The translations under genes and the position numbers were made by a program. Source: JBAXPW01 sp037132015 (lineage in GTDB: Bacteria; Patescibacteriota; Microgenomatia; UBA1406; GWC2-37-13). From it: 5,970 bases of DNA. Positions 4,891-5,970 of this stretch are shown here, piece after piece. Position 1 is the stretch's first letter. Every line of letters starts with the position of its first letter. The stretch lies in contig JBAXPW010000085.1 of NCBI GenBank assembly GCA_037132015.1, positions 1 to 5,970 of the forward strand. Reading direction: 5' to 3'. The notes beneath the pieces are model-generated. The model did no database searches and was not told the DNA's origin. It was given only the letters and a program-made list of their open reading frames with translations.

Positions 4891-5916
4891 TTAGAATTCC
4901 AATATATCTGACGTATTTTCTATTTGTGGCATATGCACATGAGAGTTACTTACTGGTACACCTAATGTTTTTATACGAAGTACAAGTGGTGCAACTACAT
5001 CAATACCTCTAGCATTTACTGATTGTAATCTCTGACCAGTAACACCACTAGCTTTGGCCACTACTTCTTCTAGTGGTTGTTGTGCTGATGTTGGTAAAGA
5101 TCTCATATTTCCACCTAATGTATTATCCGTATTAATTGAAGTATAATAATCTGTGTATCTAGAAATTTGTTTTGGTTTATTAGGATTTTCAATTGGGATT
5201 GCAATAATGTCAAAGAATCCTCTATTACCAAGTCCCTGAGAAGCTTGAAGCTGTATCTCAGTCATCTGTGTTACGCCTTGTAGTGCGATAAATTCTCCTT
5301 TACCATCTTTTTGAGGATACATAACAATTCCATTACTATAAATAATGTATCCTGCAGGAAATAAGTGCCCATTGTTGATTACATAAATCGCCAGTGCTTG
5401 ACTTCCCACTGCCATATCAAAAAAAATAAGTGGAACAAAAGAACCATCAGATGGTATTGGAGCATAACACACAGCTTTACTCATGGGAAGGGGTTTATCA
5501 ACCCACTTCCTTAATGTGTGAAAAGGATGATTTTGATTAATAGATCCACGTTCTCGATTGAGTAATTCTGCAAAAGAAGTATTTACTCCTTCATCGTCTA
5601 GTAATGGTATTTTACTTAGTGTTATGCTTGATTGAGGGCCTCTAACCATTGGTAAATTTATTGAGCTATTCGCAAAAACTTCAGAATAAGGTTGAGTTAC
5701 CCATGAAATTCTTGTGTCTAAAAATGGCGCCTGATTAAAAACATCTGGTTTCCCGATCTCACATACGCGAGCACTTTGAGATTCATGACTTATGAGTCGT
5801 GTAGGACCCACTTGAAAATATTTTATCCCTGGTAGCTGATGAGCTACTTCTTTAAATTGAGTACCTACTTGTGTTCTTAGGACATGTATTCTTCCTGTTT
5901 TATCTTCTTCTGACAT
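4891..5916 (-). CDS. Hypothetical protein, 341 residues, no recognised family
   Basis: I do not recognise this protein. The chain has 341 residues, starts at ATG 5916 and ends with TAA at 4891-4893. It has no signal peptide and no convincing membrane segment, so it is probably cytoplasmic. The N-terminal third (1-105) is polar and mixed. A middle region (about 140-245) is rich in predicted beta strand, with FVPLIFFDMAVGSQALAIYV (160-179), HLFPAGYIIYSNGIVMY (184-200) and RGFFDIIAIPIENP (232-245), and looks like a folded beta-rich domain. A linker rich in Asn, Thr and Ser (250-280) follows, and the C-terminal part ends SNSHVHMPQIENTSDILEF. There are only two cysteines (52 and 150) and no nucleotide-binding or catalytic motif that I can identify. 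No same-strand neighbour is visible within the window. The start is not supported by a Shine-Dalgarno sequence; the next in-frame ATG is far downstream (Met90), so 5916 is the best choice. Confidence 0.82.
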   Translation of the reverse strand: MSEEDKTGRIHVLRTQVGTQFKEVAHQLPGIKYFQVGPTRLISHESQSARVCEIGKPDVFNQAPFLDTRISWVTQPYSEVFANSSINLPMVRGPQSSITLSKIPLLDDEGVNTSFAELLNRERGSINQNHPFHTLRKWVDKPLPMSKAVCYAPIPSDGSFVPLIFFDMAVGSQALAIYVINNGHLFPAGYIIYSNGIVMYPQKDGKGEFIALQGVTQMTEIQLQASQGLGNRGFFDIIAIPIENPNKPKQISRYTDYYTSINTDNTLGGNMRSLPTSAQQPLEEVVAKASGVTGQRLQSVNARGIDVVAPLVLRIKTLGVPVSNSHVHMPQIENTSDILEF

Positions 5917-5942
5917 ACTTAAGTTCTAAAACGAAATGCACC

Positions 5943-5963
5943 ACCTGAGGTAAAATACAGGTA
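5943..5963. promoter_or_regulatory. Operator-like ACCT/AGGT cluster upstream of the 341-residue gene
   Basis: ACCT-G-AGGT (5943-5951) is a small palindrome, and a second AGGTA (5959-5963) repeats the AGGTA at 5948-5952 exactly 11 bp away, one helical turn. The cluster is 27-47 bases before the ATG at 5916. It overlaps a plus-strand TAAAAT box (5951-5956) and abuts a minus-strand CATAAT box (5968-5963). A regulator site is possible but unproven. Confidence 0.25.
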
Positions 5964-5970
5964 TTATGAA

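Overview
The window is AT-rich bacterial DNA. It carries a groES-groEL chaperonin operon, a divergent Lon-like ATPase gene, a decayed MazG-type nucleotide pyrophosphohydrolase gene, two tRNA genes, a cut-off membrane O-acyltransferase gene and one unrecognised protein gene. The low GC, the tRNAs without encoded CCA, the weak or absent Shine-Dalgarno sequences, the Ile-His-Asp-Gly variant in GroEL and the short stand-alone Lon-type ATPase would suit a Patescibacteria (CPR) genome, perhaps Microgenomates. That placement is an inference and is tentative; no rRNA or other clade marker is present.

Layout. Positions 1-649 (minus) hold the N-terminal part of an acyltransferase-3 membrane protein that runs off the left edge. 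A clear intrinsic terminator at 702-740 closes the groEL transcript. groEL (756-2393) and groES (2431-2730) form a minus-strand operon driven by a near-consensus promoter at 2818-2846. Diverging from it on the plus strand is a gene (2871-3917, or 2790-3917 with an upstream GTG) for a protein matching only the AAA+ module of Lon. Its ATPase residues are intact, but it has no substrate-binding N-domain and no protease domain, and both pore loops are altered. Tail to tail with it, at 3832-4276 (minus), lies a MazG/RS21-C6-type gene broken by a one-base deletion and by a three-copy 7-bp tandem repeat placed at its metal-binding EXXD motif. Then come tRNA-Cys(GCA) and tRNA-Ser(UGA) on the plus strand, each with a recognisable promoter, followed by a hairpin terminator. 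Positions 4704-4890 show nothing I can support. Positions 4891-5916 (minus) encode a 341-residue protein of unknown function, with an ACCT/AGGT operator-like cluster upstream at 5943-5963.

How the parts relate. GroES/GroEL and the Lon-like ATPase both point to protein quality control, and they share a divergent regulatory region of about 140 bp where their promoters probably overlap. The MazG-type gene would have been a house-cleaning nucleotide pyrophosphatase but looks inactive in this sequence. The most interesting points are the protease-less, pore-altered Lon AAA+ protein and the heptanucleotide repeat at the active-site codons of the MazG-type gene. No stretch longer than 300 bases lacks a gene.
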